Of a DNA stretch of 45,759 nucleotides, positions 42,665 to 45,759 are shown in pieces (the first letter of the stretch is position 1; each line of letters begins with the position of its first letter). The DNA is taken from NCBI GenBank assembly GCA_041484525.1, contig JBGPHT010000055.1:1-45759 (forward strand), in the 5' to 3' direction. The position numbers were made by a program, and so were the translations under genes. The notes beneath the pieces were generated by a model. That model saw only the letters and a list, made by a program, of their open reading frames with translations, was not told where the DNA came from and ran no database searches. This DNA is from JBGPHT01 sp041484525. GTDB lineage: Bacteria; Acidobacteriota; Terriglobia; Bryobacterales; Bryobacteraceae.

Positions 42665-44961
42665 GTGAAGGTCCTGTTTGCAGCTACCGGTTCGTTCTGC
42701 TTCGTCTGCGCAAGCGTACTGTTCGGTCAGACGCCCACGATCAACCGGGTGGTCGACGCCGCCTCATTCAGCACCCAACTGGCACCGGGCAGCCTGGCGA
42801 ATGTCATCGGCGCCAACTTCGGAAGCAGCGCCTCGATCCCGGTGAACGTCGGCGGCAAGGTTTGTGCGGTGTTGTCGGTCTCCGCAGCGCAGCTTCAGAT
42901 CCAGATCGCAGTGGATGCACTGCTGGGACCAACCACCATCCAGGTCGGGGCCTCCGCACCGTTCAACATTTCCCTCACCCAGTTCGCGCCGGTGCTGTAT
43001 AGCGCCGATGGCACCGGGCAAGGGAATGTCCAGGCGTACCACGGATCGGGTGCGCCGGTGAGCCTTTCCAGCCCCGCTTCGCCGAATGAAGTGATTCTTA
43101 TTTTTGCCATCGGCCTGGGACCCACCACTCCGGTCGTACCAACGGGAGCTGTACCGCCATCAACCCCCCTCGTGAGGACTACAGCGGCACCGACTGTTAG
43201 CGTGGCAGGCAAGCCAGCCCCAGTTGCTTTCTCGGGGCTGGCGCCCGGACAAGTCGGCGTTCACCAGATTAACTTCATCATGCGGGCCGACGCGACGACC
43301 GGCAATCAGACCATCTCGCTCACGATCGGAGGAGCAGCCAGTAACAAATTGACCTTGCCCGACACCACCGCGCCAGTCATCAGCCAACTGCAAAACAACT
43401 ACAGCTACGTACCGCCCGGCTTGCCGAGCTACGGCATTGCCGAAGGTGCGATTTTCATCATACAAGGGAGGAATCTCGCCAACACCAGTACTCCCCTCGT
43501 GACCAATATCCTCTACCTGCCACGCTAGAAGGAGTCTCGGTCGATGTTACAGTGAATGGCACGACCACCCACCAGATTCTGTACTATCTTACGGCGGGCC
43601 AGGTTGGGGCGATCCTGCCTTCCGGCACGCCGGTGGGTACCGGGCAGATCAGCGTGACGAATAACGGGCAAACCGGCCCGCCGGCACCCATCCAGGTGGT
43701 CCAGAGCGCCTTCGGGATCCTGACGCTCAATGGCCTCGGCACGGGCGCAGCGGCGGCGTTCGATGTCAAAAACAACTACCTCGGTTTCACGAATTCGGCC
43801 AACCCGGGCGATATTGTCAACCTTTGGGGTTCCGGCGTCGGCCCGGCCGCGGGTGACGAGACAAACTTACTGACACCAGTGGACCTCGCCAGCATTCCGA
43901 TCGAGGTAGACATCGGTGGAATATCCGTGACGGTGACTTACCACGGCCGGTCGATCTATCCCGGCCTCGATCAGATTCAGGTGATCGTCCCAGCAAACGT
44001 TCAGCCCGGCTGCTGGGTCTCGGTCGTGGTCCGGACGGGGAATATCGTCAGCAACTTCGCCACGATTCCAGTGGCGGCCGGCGGCCGCGCCTGCTCCGAG
44101 CCGGCGCTCGACATAACCTCGGACCTGCTCAGCAGGCCCTCATTCACCTTCGGAACCGTCGACCTCCGCAAGGATTTGAGCACGACTCCGCCGACAAGCG
44201 TAGGTGGAGCCACGACTCCTGGCAGCACCTCCATCACGGACAGCGCCAAGGCCCAGTTCCTCCTAATCGCGCCGGCGCAGCTTGGCACCGCCGACCTGCA
44301 GTATTCGTCAATCGGCAGTTGCATAATGTTTAACGGCGCTAACAATCGGCCGGCGGCCCCGATTCAGGGCACCCAGCTCGACGCAGGCCCGGCCATCAAT
44401 CTCAGCGGCCCAAACGGTAAAATGACCCTCAATCAAAGCGACGACGTCGGTACGTACAGCGGCGAGATAGGCGGCAGCACAAGTAGTGGGACCACGCTGC
44501 CGACCTTCATCCCGACTACTGGTGGTACGTTCAACTTTGACAATGGCGCCGGCGGCTCCGATGTGAGATCTTTCACGGCAAGCATCACGCTTGGGACTCC
44601 GCTGGTGTGGTCGAATGAGGCCACCATCACGACCGTGAATCGGTCAAACGGAGTGACGGTCAACTGGGCTGGAGGCTTGGCCAACCGCTACGTCAGGATC
44701 AGTGGGACCTCTTTTGCGACGAGTGGAGGATTCACTACCATCGGAGCATTCTTTACCTGCGCGGCGCCGGTTTCCGCCAATCAGTTCACGGTCCCCTCGT
44801 CGGTTTTGCTGGGTTTGCCGCCTACCGGAACTGGTCCGGGAGCGTATGGCACCCTATCGGTTGGCAACTATTCCAATGGGCAGCGATTCACGGCGCTGGG
44901 GTTGGATGTAGGCTCCATCACTGCGGCGGTAACCTCTAGCACCCCGGTCACTTATCAATAG
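42665..44961 (+). CDS. Secreted TIGR03437-domain protein, frameshifted near 43510
   Basis: A signal peptide from GTG 42665 (VKVLFAATGSFCFVCASVLFG) is followed by TIGR03437 C-terminal-type beta domains found mainly in Solibacter-like bacteria. Domain 1: LAPGSLANVIGANFGSS, LQIQIAVDALLGP, VILIFAIGLGPTTPVVPTG, VAFSGLAPGQVGVHQINF. Domain 2 starts at EGAIFIIQGRNLANTSTP, but the frame ends at 43528. In the next frame it goes on as PLPATLEGVSVDVTVNGTT, YYLTAGQVGAILPSGTPVG and QVIVPANVQPGCWVSVVV, then a Ser/Thr/Gly-rich beta tail to 44961. One base near 43505-43515 explains the break. Intact, it would be about 765 residues, secreted and probably adhesive; the role is unknown. Confidence 0.8.
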
Positions 44962-45192
44962 GCTAGGCCAAAACGGAAGGCACTGTTTGACGGAGTTGGT
45001 CGTAAACGGACGCCGGGGTCTGCGCGTGCTGACGAGCATGGCGGATCTGCGAACCGGCGCCTACCCGCCGTCCAGCGATTGTGAAGGCGATCCTCGCGCG
45101 ATATCCATTGCCAACCCCGACTAGGTCCTTGACCGCCTGAAAAAGTTATTTAAAACAATTCCATTATAAAATGTTCTGGCCTATACTGGGGC

Positions 45193-45654
45193 ATGCGGGC
45201 TTATCGGCGTCTTCGGGTGCGATTGACCAAGCGTGATCGCGAAAAATTGGATGACGTTCTGAGCGGCGGCATTCAGGCTGTTCGCACCGTTCTCCGGGCA
45301 TTGGCACTGCGTCATTTACACGATGGCAAGACGGTATCCGAGGTGGCTGCCAGCGTCCGACTGACTCCCAAAGCGGTGCGGGAGATTGGTCGCCGCTACG
45401 AGGACTCCCACCTCGAACAGGCTCTCTACGACAAGCAGCGACCCGGAGCTGCACAAGTGCTGGAGGACAGCCAGAGGCAGCGTATCACCGCCATGGTCTG
45501 TAGCGACCCGCCCGAAGGGCGCGCCCGCTGGACCGTGCGCTTGGTGGCAGAAGAAGCGGTGAAGCGGAGGCTGGTCCCACGAGTGGGAAGGGAAACCATC
45601 CGGGCTCTGCTCCTCCACCACGACTTCAAGCCGTGGCGGGAAAAAAATGTGGTG
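45193..45654 (+). CDS. IS630-family transposase, N-terminal part, interrupted
   Basis: From ATG 45193, 154 residues cover the winged-HTH DNA-binding half of an IS630/Tc1-mariner-type transposase: VRTVLRALALRHLHDGKTVSEVAA, LYDKQRPGAAQVL, CSDPPEGRARWTVRLVAEEAV, ETIRALLLHHDFKPWREK. The family then normally reads K-M-W-C followed by the DDE domain. Here, an A7 run (45641-45647) puts MWC one base out of frame, and the Cys codon breaks off after TG at 45654. The frame as read stops at 45684 within unrelated sequence. The DDE catalytic part is not seen; it may lie beyond a group II intron that begins at 45655. Confidence 0.78.
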
Positions 45655-45759
45655 GTGCGCCGGGATGAACCGGCATGGAGTTGAGGATGAAAGAGCCTCA
45701 CGAGAAAGGATTAGCGGTCCGCTCGGCCCCGAGTTTTGCACTGGGCGCTGTGAAGTGTC
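45655..45759 (+). mobile_element. 5' end of a probable bacterial group II intron
   Basis: The sequence begins GTGCGCC, the GUGYG 5' consensus of group II introns. A hairpin GCCGG-GATGAA-CCGGC (45659-45674) follows, then ATGGAGTTGAGGATGAAAG and a segment around AGGATTAGCGGTCCGC. I know this pattern from domain I of bacterial group II introns. The proposed boundary falls exactly within the IS630 codon TG|C of the conserved K-M-W-C motif. The window ends before the reverse transcriptase, domain V or 3' end, so the identification rests on the 5' 105 bases and the split codon. Confidence 0.6.

Noticed and set aside
44987..45124. 45-codon ORF from TTG between the TIGR03437 gene and the IS
   Set aside because: Protein-like in appearance but no ribosome-binding site or recognisable family; possibly a remnant cut by the IS insertion.
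1..45759. tRNA or rRNA genes
   Set aside because: None were recognised in any intergenic space; no covariance search could be run.

Overview
The window most resembles a Solibacter/Bryobacter-type acidobacterium. That inference rests on gene content, not on any search: Oar-like TonB-dependent receptors with an N-terminal carboxypeptidase-regulatory domain, an ADOP-type FtsX permease paired with a PadR regulator, a Ser/Thr kinase divergent from an ECF-type sigma factor, and a secreted protein built of TIGR03437 domains. The DNA is GC-rich. By eye, the restriction-modification segment (about 21.3-23.3 kb) and the radical-SAM segment (about 40-42 kb) are less GC-rich.

Layout. 0-5.4 kb: the end of an IS transposase, a minus-strand group (TonB-receptor 3' fragment, cupin, secreted protein), and a plus-strand receptor joined head-to-head to the receptor fragment; it ends in three 59-bp tandem repeats. 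5.4-9.9 kb: the classic minus-strand run rpmH-rnpA-yidD-yidC-khpB-mnmE. 10-13 kb: a 28-codon membrane ORF, a secreted Asp-box protein, two small tandem-repeat blocks, then metY and a CoA-binding protein. 13-16 kb: ADOP permease with its PadR gene and a good promoter. 16-21.3 kb: kinase-tail remnant, DUF418 protein with a signal-peptide-only ORF ahead of it, membrane-tailed Ser/Thr kinase, sigma factor, and a kinase pseudogene with an internal deletion. 21.3-23.3 kb: a restriction-modification cassette (frameshifted nuclease, small HTH protein, divergent m4C-type methyltransferase). 23.4-30 kb: NtrC-type two-component pair, ribosomal protein S1, membrane protein, FabF-type synthase. 29.7-33.5 kb: cdaA-ybbR-glmM followed by an HDAC-like deacetylase. 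33.7-36.7 kb: decayed SGNH esterases and a hypothetical gene. 36.8-42 kb: an unusual trio, namely an aldo/keto-reductase-like Fe-S protein whose catalytic tetrad looks lost, a class III aminotransferase, and a convergent radical-SAM enzyme. 42-45.8 kb: integrase fragment, TIGR03437 protein, and an IS630 transposase apparently interrupted by the start of a group II intron.

Two themes stand out. First, the reductase-like protein and the aminotransferase carry similar Ig-like beta domains on their facing ends, which suggests a dedicated, possibly undescribed pathway (inference). Second, single-base frameshifts recur, but only in accessory genes (cupin, nuclease, SGNH esterases, hypothetical, TIGR03437 protein); all housekeeping genes are open. 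That favours real gene decay over uniform sequencing error, although only raw reads can decide.
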